A stretch of 64,000 nt of DNA from Linum tenue. Its lineage: Eukaryota; Streptophyta; Magnoliopsida; Malpighiales; Linaceae. A model generated the notes under the pieces. It worked only from the letters and a program-made list of their open reading frames with translations, searched no databases and was not told the DNA's origin. The stretch lies in NCBI GenBank assembly GCA_946122785.1, contig CAMGYJ010000011.1, positions 56,966,449 to 57,030,448 on the forward strand, in the 5' to 3' direction. Of the stretch, positions 1 through 12,274 are shown one piece after another (position 1 is the first letter of the stretch; each line of letters begins with the position of its first letter). Position numbers and translations under genes: made by a program.

Positions 1-2710
1 TAAATGTACATTCGGTTTTTCGATGTTGAATATGTTAATCTAAAGTATTACTCTTATGGTGTTAGAGAAGCCAAACTATGACCAAAGAATTGCCCAAAAA
101 TACATATGGTTCAAACATACTTATTGTATTTAAATGTCTCCCAATAGTGATCTTACCCGTGCTTGATTATAGTTATTTCTCCAAAAAGTAGACAAAAAAA
201 GTTAGTAGAGAGCAGCAATTCTCTCGAGTTGTAGCTAAATTTTTGAAAATGATATCATATATATAATGTTAAACCCATATCTCTTCATAATGGGTCTGAT
301 GTGAGGACGGTAATGTGGTTTCGAGTTTCTAAATTTGTTTTAAAAAAAAATTCTTGGTATTCTTTATAATAGATAAGGTACATGGATAATGCACAAATAC
401 TCATTATTCGTCAGATTAATTTAGTCAATGCTATATTAAATAATTAATGTTAAGTACAACGTGAACTTCGCATGCGTATTCGTAAAAAAGAGAGATAGTT
501 GGCATCTATGAGTGGCTCCAATCATAAAGAGACTAAAATTTGTAAAAATAAAAATTTGGAGGGACTAAAAGTGCTAACAACATTTGTGCTAATCACGAAA
601 ACGTAATTTTGTCATGCCCTTGTTGGAGGCTAGTTGACATTTCTTTTTGTCCCCACACTTTCACAGTTACGGCGTCGTACGAGGAAACTTTACTGCCACA
701 CAGTCCAAATGGCTTGTGCTCCCCTACAGCCGCTTCCACGGTAACTCCATCCTCTTTCCTCCTCTCTGATTTCGCCACGTCATAAACGTCAACCGTGATC
801 TCCAGCTGGACGGAAAATTAACGCGTGATTTATTATTTAATCAAAGCCGTGCTTTGCTTGCATGGCACTGGCACCGGCCTCGCTGTCTGTAACATTCCAC
901 ACATGAGATTTTCTTTCCCCTTCTAATAATTTTTCTAATTAGAGATATTAAATATCAAATGAACCTTATAATTTATTCAAATTATTATTTTTTCTATATT
1001 AAAATTATAGTATCTTAATTTTTCGAATAATTTAACTACATTTATCATGTTATAGTTTGTTTCTTTGTTTTTTTTAATGAAAAATAATATTTCAACTATT
1101 TTTCGTTTAAATTACATAATCATATGGATTGATTTGGTTTGACCATCGCTCCATGATAAATTATCCTAACGGACCCCAACATGCCACAGGTGGGTACTGG
1201 TATAGAAAACCCGCCCCGATCTACCCCATTATCATTTTTAATTATGTTTTATATACTCGCCCAAGTAAAACATGAGGCGAGAGAGAAAATATCCAACTAT
1301 AAACCCAATGCATATTGCTTGATGTAACCATTCCTTTCACGATTTGACAAAGGTAAAATTCCTAAAGTACATACTTATGAAGTATGTATCTCATTTAACA
1401 GTCAAACCAATATTCATCATAAAGACAGATTTTCAACACCAAAACGAAAATGTTTGATCTTTAACCTGTTGAACTCGAAATTACTATAATAAAACCTTTG
1501 TTAGAGTAGATAAGCCCCCAGTATCTAGAAAACTTTGAAATTTCATCATAGACAAATGTTTGGTCAAAATCTGTTGTTGTAGTTGAATTGTGTAGGTAGG
1601 TACAATATGGTCCATTTGTAGTTGAATTGACACATACACTATTCAATGGGATGTCTCAAAAATTAAAAATTTGAATAAATGCCAATAATGTCATTTAAGT
1701 CATAGTAGTTGTAGAAAGTGAGGTGTCATCACATGCCTACTATGATAATAAGTGCCACTATCGAAAACGAGGAAACATATTATTTGGGTAATTTTGATTT
1801 TATTACAATGATTAATTATTTTGTGGTGGCTTAGGGATTACTCAAATCAATGTTGGGGGAAATTGTTAAATTTTTCTAGTGGGAAGTTCAAAAGCAAACA
1901 GAACACATCTTTGAAAGGAACCTCCCCCAAAGTTTATGCCATGTCCATGTGGATGTGAGTTGTGTGATCACTCCCTCTTACCCAAACCACTCTTAAAAAG
2001 AGGATGAACACACCCTTGAAATTGTATTTCAATTAATTAAAAAAAAAAAACAGATACAATAACTTCTAAAGAATTATATACGAGTACGCTAAACATCGTA
2101 CGTGCTGTAATATGCAGCATAAAGTAGAAACAAAATCTTAGATGGACCGTCGAGAAGTACTCATCATCCATCACAAAAATTATATTCTTTAAGCGTGCAT
2201 AGAAGAGAAATCTCTCTCAGTTGAAAACAAACATTTGTTGAATAATTGTTTGTGCATGACGATCGTGTGTGTGTGTAATGGGATTGGTCTAGTGTTGGCT
2301 ATTTCCGACCTGACAGGTGCGACCCGTCCTGTTTCGGGTGGATATTATCCTACCCGTAATAGCATGTGGCGGGACATGAGTATTACTTGTGACCTGCCTC
2401 TCACCGTTCTCGATCCCATTCTATCCCTCCCTTCCAGATTTTCCTTCTCCTCCCTCACTTTGCTCCTTTCCTTCGAAAACAGAGTGTTATATTTCTTACG
2501 ATCGTAACTGACCGCCACGCCAGCTCAGGTGCCCTCTCGGTGGGTACTACGTACTAGTATTATATTGGTTGGATTCCCATCCGATATAAAACAAAACCAT
2601 CCAAAACTGTAAGTGGATCCCACTTTGGGCTCGTACGTCGCTGTAGCTGTTAGCCCAAAATTGAAAGATAGATGTTATGGGCCCGACCGATGGCCCACAT
2701 AACTCATTTT
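1..2710. other. AT-rich intergenic region, no gene recognised
   Basis: No coding region is supported here: open frames are short, lack splice context and match no family I recognise. About 560-900 is less AT-rich and contains a CCACGTCA-type motif near 774, so it could be promoter or leader sequence of a gene beyond the left edge. Short GC-rich patches near 1185-1235 and 2290-2400 (GACCCG/CCCGCCCC words) resemble decayed ends of the hAT MITEs seen elsewhere in the window. GGCCCA/GCCCA words cluster at 2625-2700. Confidence 0.5.
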
Positions 2711-5700
2711 GCTTCTTTCCGGGTTGGATCACATCCTTAAGCCCAAAACTTAAGGAGTTCCTTAAGCCTTGGCTAGCCAATAAGGAGAGGAGAGAGATGG
2801 AAGACATGTAACTAACCCGTAACTAAATAAAAGGGTAAATGAGGAAGTTTTCCTAATTATTTAATGCTATTAATAATTCTATTTATTTCTGGAAAATTGT
2901 TAAATTGCCTACAAACATGCCGCTCACTTATCATGTGCAACAACCATTTCTCTTTGTCCCCAAAAAAAAAAACATAATTGTCTCCATTATTAACGTTCTT
3001 TGACGTGTGGTTAGTAATGGTTATGTAGCTGATTAGTCGTTAGTAATAATAATTTCATCATTATTAATGAAAATTGTCTAGGTTATTCACTAGTACCTAA
3101 AGTCATTATTAACAGTTTAGTTGAAAATGTGGATTGTGTTACAAACGTTTAGCATATTTTAACAATTAGTTTCATCATTGTTAATGAGAATCGTCTAGGG
3201 TATTAACTAGTCCCTGAAGTGATTATTAACATTTTGGTTGAAATTAGTTATTATGTTACCGTATGTAGTATATTTTACCAAGTATTTGCAATCAACATTA
3301 TTAACCTAGTCGTTTAGATTTTTAACATGGTATGGAATGGTCTGCTTATAAAAGTGTACAGATGTTAACCAATGGCATTAATAATGACTTCGGTTCTAGT
3401 TAATAATGACTTCGGTTCTTGGCATTAACAGTTTAGTTGAAAATGTTGATTGTGTTACAAACGTTTAGCATATTTTAACAATTAGTTTCATCATTGTTAA
3501 TGAGAATCGTCTAGGGTATTAACTAGTCCCTGAAGTGATTATTAACATTTTGGTTGAAATTAGTTATTATGTTACCGTATGTAGTATATTTTACCAAGTA
3601 TTTGCATCATTATTAATGGAAATCGTTTCGCTTATTAACTAGAACCGAAGTCATTATTAATGCCATTGGTTAACATCTGTACACTTTTATAAGCAGACCA
3701 TTCCATACCATGTTAAAAATCTAAACGACTAGGTTAATAATGTTTAACATACGATACATTGATGATATGATTATTTTTAATGCTCACTAACTATTTATGA
3801 ACTCATTCAACAGAAGTTTGTAACATGATCATCGTTCCCTTCACCGCCAACTTGATAAATGGTTATTAACGGTTTTGGCATTTTTTTAGAAAAAATAGGT
3901 GTATTAGTAATACTTCATTTTGTAAGTGTTACGAACGAAAATAACAATTATTACTACTATTTGATGTTACGAACAATAGTTGCGGATTATTATAAGGGTT
4001 TAGGTAATTATTAAAGAACATGCGAGTGTTGTTAAGCAGTGACCTTATAGTTATTAAGACAGTCATATGATGGTACAACTAAGGGTCGAGATTTCTGCTT
4101 CGGTTTGTATGTCATAGTCTTCCCAGGTTGATCCCCTCTGATTTATGCAGCAATATCAAAAACATCAATATGGTCTTCGGCATTTCCGTGATCCCCACCT
4201 TAACATGGAAAATAATGAAAACATTACTACTATGTGGCGAGATGTTAACAATTCATTAAATTCGATTACTAATGACGTAGGTCGCATGTTAATAATGAAC
4301 AAAATAGTCTGTTAATAAAGGCCATTGATGTACTAATAATTAAAATGCAAATCATGAACAATATATCCAACCCACATCCAATTAATCAAACCTCCCTTAA
4401 CTGTTGTTCCTGACAAAACCGGATATGATTAATAATAATGGAAAAACCGATGATGAAAAATAACGATTTAACTAGAGTGTCATGTACATGATGAGAATCC
4501 TCATCAGAATCAGAGGATTCAGCTCCAGCTTACCAAGCTCAACCTTACAATCTTTGATCACAGGACATAGCAAGATAGCTTGACTATGCAGTTATTATTA
4601 ATGATTTACATTGTCATTATTAACATCGTAAGGACATGTGATTTTGTTAAACTGTGTCATATGGATTTTGTTTTGAAAATTGGTGGTAAATGTTATTAAT
4701 AGTATTCTATTTTTTGTTAATGTGTTATGAACGATTTATGTTTTAATTGTTAGTCATTTTTATATCATTATCAGTAATATACTATGTTTAGGTGAATGTT
4801 ATTAACGTGTTGCGTGGAGATGTTTAATCATACTATTGAGGGATTGTTAACACAAACGATGTTAATTGTTAAGAAAGGAGTGTAAAATTCAAAATATTGT
4901 AGAGCAACATTAACCAGTGTTGTGACAATTATTAATGTTATATATAAGCGTTATTAGTGGTTCAATGATACGAGATTAACAGCTTTTTATTGAAAGTGAC
5001 ATTTACATTTTCCTACCTTCGAAATTCACATGTACATACAAAATTTGAAAACATTACTAATTAAGTCATAAGATGTTAACAATCCATGAAATTCCATAAC
5101 TAATTCCGCATGCCACATGTTAATAATGATACCACTCTCTGTTAATAAAAGCCCACGTTGAGTTCTTAAATACAATACAAACCATTGACAATACTCTACG
5201 AGGCTGTTAATAAAAACTCAAGTTGTTATTCACAGCGGGGTTCACAAATCAATTTCAAACTTGGGTTGCAATGAAGAAATCTCCCTGCAACACAGACAAA
5301 AAAGTTCATATACAACGAACTCTAGGAGGCAGGATATAAGGAAAGAGATGACCGCCAGCGTCGACGAAGAAATGGTCGGGTTGGAGTCGACGGCGCGAGT
5401 TGCTGAACGGGCTGGAGCTGCTGAACGAGACGATATGGGATGTTGAACAGGGCGGAGCTGCTGTAGACGATGCTCGGGCAGCAGAAACCGCCAGACGATT
5501 CAAGGAATCCCGTTGCCGGAGTTGCATAATTTTTGGACGGTGCAAAACCTAGAGACCTGTAGAAAAAAAAACCTATAACAATTTTACTCCTGTAAAACAT
5601 GCGGATGGTATTAATAAATTTCAAAATAATTAATTAAATTAAACTTCAATACCATCACTACCCCTAACCGCCTAAAACCGATTAACTACATGCTAACTTC

Positions 5701-5784
5701 CTAAGTTTGATCTAATGGCCCAGATTACCTTAAGGAACTTCTTAAGAATTGGGCTTTAAGGACCTGAACCCACCCCGCTTCTTT
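2711..5784. mobile_element. candidate 3.06-kb transposon with imperfect TIRs and 8-bp target duplication
   Basis: The direct repeat GCTTCTTT lies at 2711-2718 and 5777-5784. Just inside it are inverted ends: the left end reads about 2721-2768 (GGGTT, then TCCTTAAGCCCAA, then AGTTCCTTAAG) and the right end at about 5731-5770 is the reverse complement with a few mismatches. The interior (2719-5776) has no credible coding region, so it would be non-autonomous. It is packed with TTAATAA/TTATTAA words and holds a perfect 111-bp inverted repeat and a 183-bp direct repeat. An 8-bp duplication suits hAT, but the ends lack the usual hAT TAGGG start, so the superfamily is unresolved. Confidence 0.5.
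3296..3742. repeat. perfect 111-bp inverted repeat around a duplicated 183-bp block
   Basis: The arm at 3296-3406 is, as far as I can read, the exact reverse complement of 3632-3742. Between them, 3424-3606 is a near-identical direct copy of 3107-3290, which lies just left of the first arm. The duplicated block carries an inverted copy of its edge, so the transcript of either strand would fold into a long hairpin. Near-perfect identity of non-coding arms implies a recent origin. Confidence 0.8.
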
Positions 5785-6656
5785 GTACTTTGCCGTCACG
5801 GACCGACAGACGGTGTAGCTGATTACCTAACTAGAATCTTATTAATTTGGTAATTTTCAGCCTAGAATTTTTGTTTACGACTATGAGTTCATTAGATATT
5901 CACAAAAATCGAGATAGCGAAAGAGATAGCACTTCATGAAACTCATCTTCGAAATCTCCTATATTACAGTTCCTTCAAAAAAAAATTAGCTAGTAGAAAA
6001 CGCAAGACTCTTTCTACATTTCATAAATTTGTCTGCTATTCATGAAGACAAGCCGAGAATATAAGACCAACAGAAGATAAGCAGATAAAGAGGAAGACAA
6101 TCCGACTATGATGCTCTTAAGCGGCTTGGGGTATGGTATCGTCAGATTGAGTGACCGGATCCACAATCCGACTATTCGATCCAACAATCACGAATCATCC
6201 GCGCTCAATCCAACGGTTCCAGACGCCTGCGGCTTGGGGTATGGTATCGTCAGATTGAGCGACCGGATCCACAGTACGACTATTCAATCCAACAATCATG
6301 AATCGTCCGCGCTCAATCCAACGGTTCCAGACGCCTGTGTGTACAATAGCAAAATTGGAAATAAGAAACAAAGGCTCCTTATGATCTTCGGTTATCACCC
6401 AAACTAGATGCAGGTTTATGATTCTGATTTCTGAGCTTATCTCAAATGGGCATGCTAATGAAGCAACAAAAATTAACAAGCAAAAACTGAATACTAACTA
6501 CTTATATTCCTAGGAAAAGTAAACAAATGGAGAGAAAAAGAGGAGCAATTTTCCAAAAAAACAAGTTACAGAATGTTACAGAGGGAACAACTGTTTAGCT
6601 GACTGATTGCCTTCTCTAACAAATGGGCTTCCAAAATTTGTGCTGCCTTTGGCCTC
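5785..6656. other. intergenic region downstream of NAA35
   Basis: This stretch holds the 3' flank of the minus-strand NAA35 gene, probably including its 3' UTR below 6657, and the 108-bp tandem duplication at 6121-6336. I see no other gene. Confidence 0.5.
6121..6336. repeat. two-copy 108-bp tandem repeat
   Basis: Positions 6121-6228 and 6229-6336 are the same 108-bp unit, beginning GCGGCTTGGGG, with only about seven single-base differences. The unit is much richer in GC than its surroundings. The length is a multiple of three, but no convincing coding frame or family match is visible, so I treat it as a non-coding duplication. Confidence 0.85.
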
Positions 6657-9600
6657 TCAAGCTCGCCGGACTACAGCTGTCGCATAACACGGGTGGTGTA
6701 TGAACTCGAACGAAACCTTCAGGGAATTAGGTTCCACAGCTCCGAGCTGGCAGATGACGTTCATAGCCACGCTGTTGTGCTCCGCCACCTGTTCTAACCT
6801 CCTGAGCTCGGCTAGCCGGTCATGGTCGTTCGAGAAGCTGCTCCTGAGCTCTTTGGCCAGCTTCTGTGCTTGTTGGAAGCAGTTGGGCGTTGCTATGTTC
6901 TATGAATGACAGAGAGAGGCGGGGTCGCCATGAGGAAAATGGGATACACTAGTGGTGATTCAGAGGTGACGTTTTGTGAATGTTGACTCACCGAGAACCT
7001 GGCGTACGAAGTGGATTCCTTGAACGAGTGGTAGGTTATTTGCTCTGGAATACAAGCTTTCTGGAGAAGCTCGAAATGCTGGAGGAAGATCTGAAAAGAG
7101 ACAAGTGTCGAGAAGTAAAAAGTGAGTACCAGATTTTGAAAGTGACTGGCTTTGTTGAGAATTTCAGTAGTAAAGCTGGCCACTCTTGGTGGTGATTGGT
7201 AACGTGGAAGTCACTGGATTGATCCTTGAGATGCAAGAAATATGCAAGTGAAATCAGTAAGCATCATCACATGATTGATTGTTAAAGAAAAGATGGAGAC
7301 TTTCACCTCTTGTTCGGAGTTGAATGGGGTTAGACTGTGTAAGGCCGCCATTTCGTTTCTTAAAGCAGCCTGCAGCTGTCGACATTAGACGAAAATAGTT
7401 AGCTAGTGTACGGCAAAACCAGACAAACATAGGACGAAATCCAAAGTATGATTACGAGTGTGAGCCCTTCGACGAGGTGGATTTGACACTGAAGAAAACG
7501 CACTGCTGGTGGAATCCGAGTCTCTCTTCCTACATCTTTCGATGAATCCTTTCGTTTCTTTCCCTTCCGTTTAGCTGCTACAGAATATAAAATGAAATGC
7601 ATTAGTAATCTTTTTGCCAGCTCTCTCAGCAGGAAAAAACCAGATTCATTTAGCTTGTTCTCTAAGTAATTCTATCGCCAAGCTCATTCTTCTTTCAGTT
7701 TTATTACAACATGTTCTATAAAGTTCCATCTAAGCAAACAACTAAGACATACGGACATAGGCCATACCAGTGATCTCAGTGATCTCCATTCTAGAATCTG
7801 TTTTCTCAGCTAGCTTGACCAAGACAGCATAAAGGTACCAGTATACCATGAAGAATTCGCTAGGCGAGTAGAGCTCTAACTCGAAGCCCAACATGAGAAA
7901 CCGAAACGCTATCCAGTACGCCTGCTCCTCCAACCATATCAGGATTTGTTTGACAACTCTTGCAACACCATTCTGTAGAAATGAAACTCATCGCCTCCTA
8001 TGAGATATCACAACCAAATGTGAAATAAAAGGTCAGAATTAGAGGAGAGAAAATTACCTCGTCATTTGAAGTTGCTAATACTTCTCCAAACTTGTTTGTG
8101 AAAGCAAGCTCTAGCTGTTGGAACAAATTCAACAACGGAGGTGCCTTGTGTTATTTAATATCAATGTAAAGCATGATGGAAGTCAAATCCCATCAACACA
8201 AATCATGGTACTAATATTAGGAGACCATGGCATGCAAAGTCTGCCCTCTACGTAGGCCTCCTGCTATTGTACTTAGGCAGTCACTAACCAGATTTACATA
8301 CCTGTACATAGATAACACGCCAATCTTGCAAACTTTTTCCTAGTTTACGCCTTTGCCATGCAGTATTTGTACAAACAATTTTGAGCATGTTGATGACTAA
8401 CTGCAAGATGCATGGAAGGCTCGTTCTTAGAACAAGTATATAGCAAAAGGATGCAGAAATTAACAGTCGTCGCTATTTCAGCACTAAACATTTGTGCTTG
8501 CAAACTCAGTAATTCAGTTCTCATCAACAGTCACCAGATAAGTTCAACTACAGCAGAACATTTAAGAAGGTAGTAAGTTCCAGAGAAATAGAGTAATTGG
8601 AAATCATCCTCACCTGCCCTAGTTGCATAACAGATTCATATCTCTGAATATCATGGTTCTTTGTGGTTTCAGGCAACCCTGCAGCTCTAGTAATTACAGC
8701 AAACATAGGATCCCGTCCATAAAGCCTTCCCTCTTGAACCAGCAAAAGCTGCAAAGAAACCGAAAGTCAACCACTGACAGCGATGATATTGATAAGAACT
8801 GAAAATTAATTAGAAAATGCATTATGCTTATGAAAAAGGGATGTCCATCTAAGCAGCTTAAGTGAGTATTGATCATATAATAACAGACTCAGGGGGAAAA
8901 AACAGTTTCAGTGGAGGGCAAAGAATAAGGAACCTGAAGATGTGATCTTGCAACTAGATCAGGTCGAGAACTCTGAAACTGGGTCACGAACCGTAGCAGA
9001 ACTTCCAAGGATGGGTCCAATGAATAGGAACAAATAAAATCTAGATCACGGAGAAGTTTTTCAAAATACTCAATGGCCTGGCAGAATGGGGGAAAACAGC
9101 ATTTCATTAAAATGAGTAATTGAACAAGTTAGGCATATTTAATTTCTGCAGTCATCACCTTATTCCAACTAAGCATTTTTATTGAGCGAGGTGGAGCAGG
9201 AGCAGAGACTCTACTATTCAAACTAGCATCAAAACCAATAGGTTTCCGTCCAGATGCAGTTGTTCTATCTTCGATACCAATTGAACAACCGCCAGAAGCA
9301 GTTGATATTAGAAAGTCTGCTGATTTACGAATGCACTCCAGCTCTGATATGGATGAAGCTATATGTTTCCTGGCCAGCTCCAAGCCTTTTCCTTGAGGCC
9401 GCCTCATACAAGCAAGTACATGAAAAAAATGCTGGAAGCAGAAGGCGAAGGGTATCAAAAAGAGCAAAAGGGAACCATAATGAAGTAGAAAGTAACCTAA
9501 GTGACTGTGTAATAGAAAAAGCAATATGCTAATGCACTGCATATAATTTGCCCACTTTGCACAGGATAAACAGAGGATAAGACCTTACGAAAGCGTAAGC

Positions 9601-11732
9601 GGCATAACAATGCTTTACAGTAGCCCTCCTCCATGTCAATATCAGATTGCAAAGGTTCCATATCTGCTTTTTTCCAGAAACATTAGTATGTCATATAATT
9701 GTTTGATTAAGCCACTTGCTGAGCTAAAGAAATGCAAGTTCTCATTACAAGGAAAACTCAATTATACCTTGTTTTCTTCTAGATGATTGAGCCTTGCAAG
9801 CACGCAACTGACGACACAGGTTCTCTTCAACAGCATTTAGCAAAGACAAGCTCTTTTCATCTCCATCCCCGTCCAAAGGAAGTCCATAAGCCATGGTAAA
9901 AAGATCCTCTTCCTGCCAGAGAAATGAATTAACTCAGTATATTAATATAACATATAACTGTTTAACAAGTTTTAAGAATATCTTCACAATTATTACTCAT
10001 CACCATGCTTGTTGATGATGAAACAGAAAGGGGAGGAAAAAAGACAGTAGACAAATATGAACTAAGGAAATATTGAAGGAGTAAGAAGCTAAAGGGTTGT
10101 TGGAATACTTTACTTCATGTGTACGGGCATCTGAGACAACTGAAACAATAGCCTTGCAGGTAGCCCGAATGATTTTGCAATATGAATGCAATATTGGGGA
10201 TGGAACTGTTCTCTCGGGCCTCAACAAGTAGATACAAGAGAACACAGTTTGAGCAAGTGAATGACCCTTGTGCCACGTTGCCTACCACAGAAAGACAGCA
10301 GTTCAGGACTACAAACTTCTTTCAACGTGTAATCCTCAAATGGTGATATACCAATCCTACCTCACAAGCTAAGAGATGGTCCATGATATCTAATGTGCAT
10401 TGAACATCTGTGGTTCTATCAAAGCTTATTGGAACTGGACCAACACCGTCTTCGATTGCCTCATCAACTGAATAGTACTTGCATATCATGCCAGAATCCA
10501 TCTTTGGGTCCATTATCTAGAAAATTGAATAACTGTGCTCATCAGTTGCCAAGCCAAATTATGAACGTGAAGGATAAAGAGAGAGGAAAGGAAAGCCAAA
10601 AAGTTTGTGTTACTATGCAAGCCAAACACCTCACCACATCTCACATTTTACAAGAGAGCAACGAAGTTGCAAAAAAGCCACAAAAGAAAAACCAAGCAAA
10701 CTACAGTTTGATATAATTCTGCTATAGAGTTGGCTTTAGAAAGAAGATTTGGTGATCAACGAACTAGGTGCAGAAAGCAAGTGAGCACCCTCCTAGGCAA
10801 AGTCTTAAACCAATCATAAGTTCGAACGTAATTTCATGTGAAGGCAAGCTAAGAAGCAACAGAAACGGTCCAGCACTTGTGTTCTTTGATGGCTCTTAAA
10901 AGCCTCGATAGTGCATGCACTCAATGACCATTTGGACCGACTTCAAAATTATGACCAGCAACGAAATGGTTGAGGATTTATCCATTAAAGTGAAAACATG
11001 CTGCTCTTATGGGAAGTTGCGAAGTGCAGGTACAGAGAGAAATTTTTGAAACTACTCCGTTACCTCTAAAGCAGACATGGCAGCGAAAAGATTGAAATTC
11101 TCTCCGTGAATGAGCTCACCATCCAGAAGATCTGTGATTTAGTATGAGGAACACATAGTTAAATCTCAACGCACAAAATGATCCATTCTGCAGCCCATCC
11201 TAGTTCTGTTAAATGGTTGACCAACAAAGCACTGAACTTCCAATTAGATAGAACTCGTAAAATCCAATCCCCCAATGCATGCACCAAGTTTTTTCCTCTG
11301 AAACACTGGATTGAAACCCCCCAATTGCCTATCTTTCCCACCAATGGATAACTCTCGAGTTCCGACACAAAAGACCAAACTTTCGTTGGTAAATCCACAA
11401 CCCAAGTCCCACTCCCAAGCGATTCCCCATAATGATCACTTTATCATTTGAAGTCGAGACCCTTTCCAGTTTCCACCAAACCTTTAATAGACAGACCATA
11501 CCAAGAATAGACTAATGAAACTAATAGTAGAGACTGCAATTCTAACATCGCAAAGTTCGACAGCTGAATTAGGAATTTCAATCGATTGACCTGTGCAAGC
11601 GGCCTGGAGGAGCGGCGTGGCGTCGACCCAGACGGTGTTAGGGCTGGCGGGAATGGTAGAGGATAGCGGTAGAGAAGACCGGCGGCTCATCGGCGGCTCT
11701 GCTTGCTCCGCCGGAGTACTGTTCCAGTCCAT
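6657..11732 (-). CDS. NAA35: N-alpha-acetyltransferase 35, NatC auxiliary subunit (MAK10 homologue)
   Basis: Auxiliary, ribosome-anchoring subunit of the NatC complex, which acetylates N termini such as Met-Leu and Met-Phe during translation in the cytosol. I read 16 coding exons: 11732-11591, 11131-11064, 10516-10361, 10281-10114, 9912-9768, 9666-9584, 9431-9159, 9077-8934, 8748-8614, 8400-8302, 8144-8058, 7972-7768, 7577-7456, 7375-7307, 7090-6992 and 6899-6657, giving 745 aa with the frame kept throughout. The family hallmark MDPKMDSGM opens exon 3 (from about residue 72). The C-terminal half keeps the conserved HSFKEST and [13 protein letters not shown] blocks. The first ATG, 11732, follows an AT-rich leader. 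The acceptor of exon 14 is ambiguous by 6 bp (7375 or 7369). Family assignment is firm; exon edges are inferred from splice consensus. Confidence 0.92.
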
Positions 11733-11914
11733 TAATCACTCTTCGCCGCGAGGGAGACTGCGTTAGTGACCTGATGTTCCCTTTGGTTTGCGAGACCAGG
11801 AGAAAACAGAGCCAAAGCTTTCGCAAAACTGTGAGCTGAAAGCCGGAAAAGTAAAAACTGTAGCGTACAGCGTTTTATTAGGGCATCTACTTTCCGGGTC
11901 GGGTAGATCTTAAC

Positions 11915-12199
11915 TAGGGGTGTGCAATGGTCCGGTCCGTACCGGACCATACCGGACCAAACCGTTGTTAAGACCGGACCAGACCGAGTAAAATGCGGTC
12001 CGGTCCTTGGTCCTCATGATTTTTATAATTACTGAAGAAATGGTGGACCGAGCTCATATTTGGACCGGACCGAACCAGATCAAATGGACCAAATGCAAGA
12101 ATGGTCCGGTCCTTGGTCCTAACATGTCTTTCACTAATGGACCGCGGTTCTCATGAGTTTGGTCCGGTCCGGACCGAACCAAACCATTGCACACCCCTA
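11915..12199. mobile_element. hAT-type MITE with foldback ends
   Basis: The 285-bp element begins TAGGGGTGTGCAATGG and ends with its reverse complement. The 8-bp target duplication ATCTTAAC lies at 11907-11914 and 12200-12207. Subterminal GGTCCGGTCC/GGACCGGACC words recur through both halves, so each strand can fold on itself. TAGGG-type ends plus an 8-bp duplication are typical of non-autonomous hAT elements. It has no coding capacity. It sits about 180 bp upstream of the NAA35 start codon, so it may overlap that promoter. Confidence 0.88.
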
Positions 12200-12274
12200 A
12201 TCTTAACTAATTGAACTGAATGAGTTTGTTCCCGGCTGGCGAGTTCTAGTTTTCAACAAGCAAGATTTTAATAA

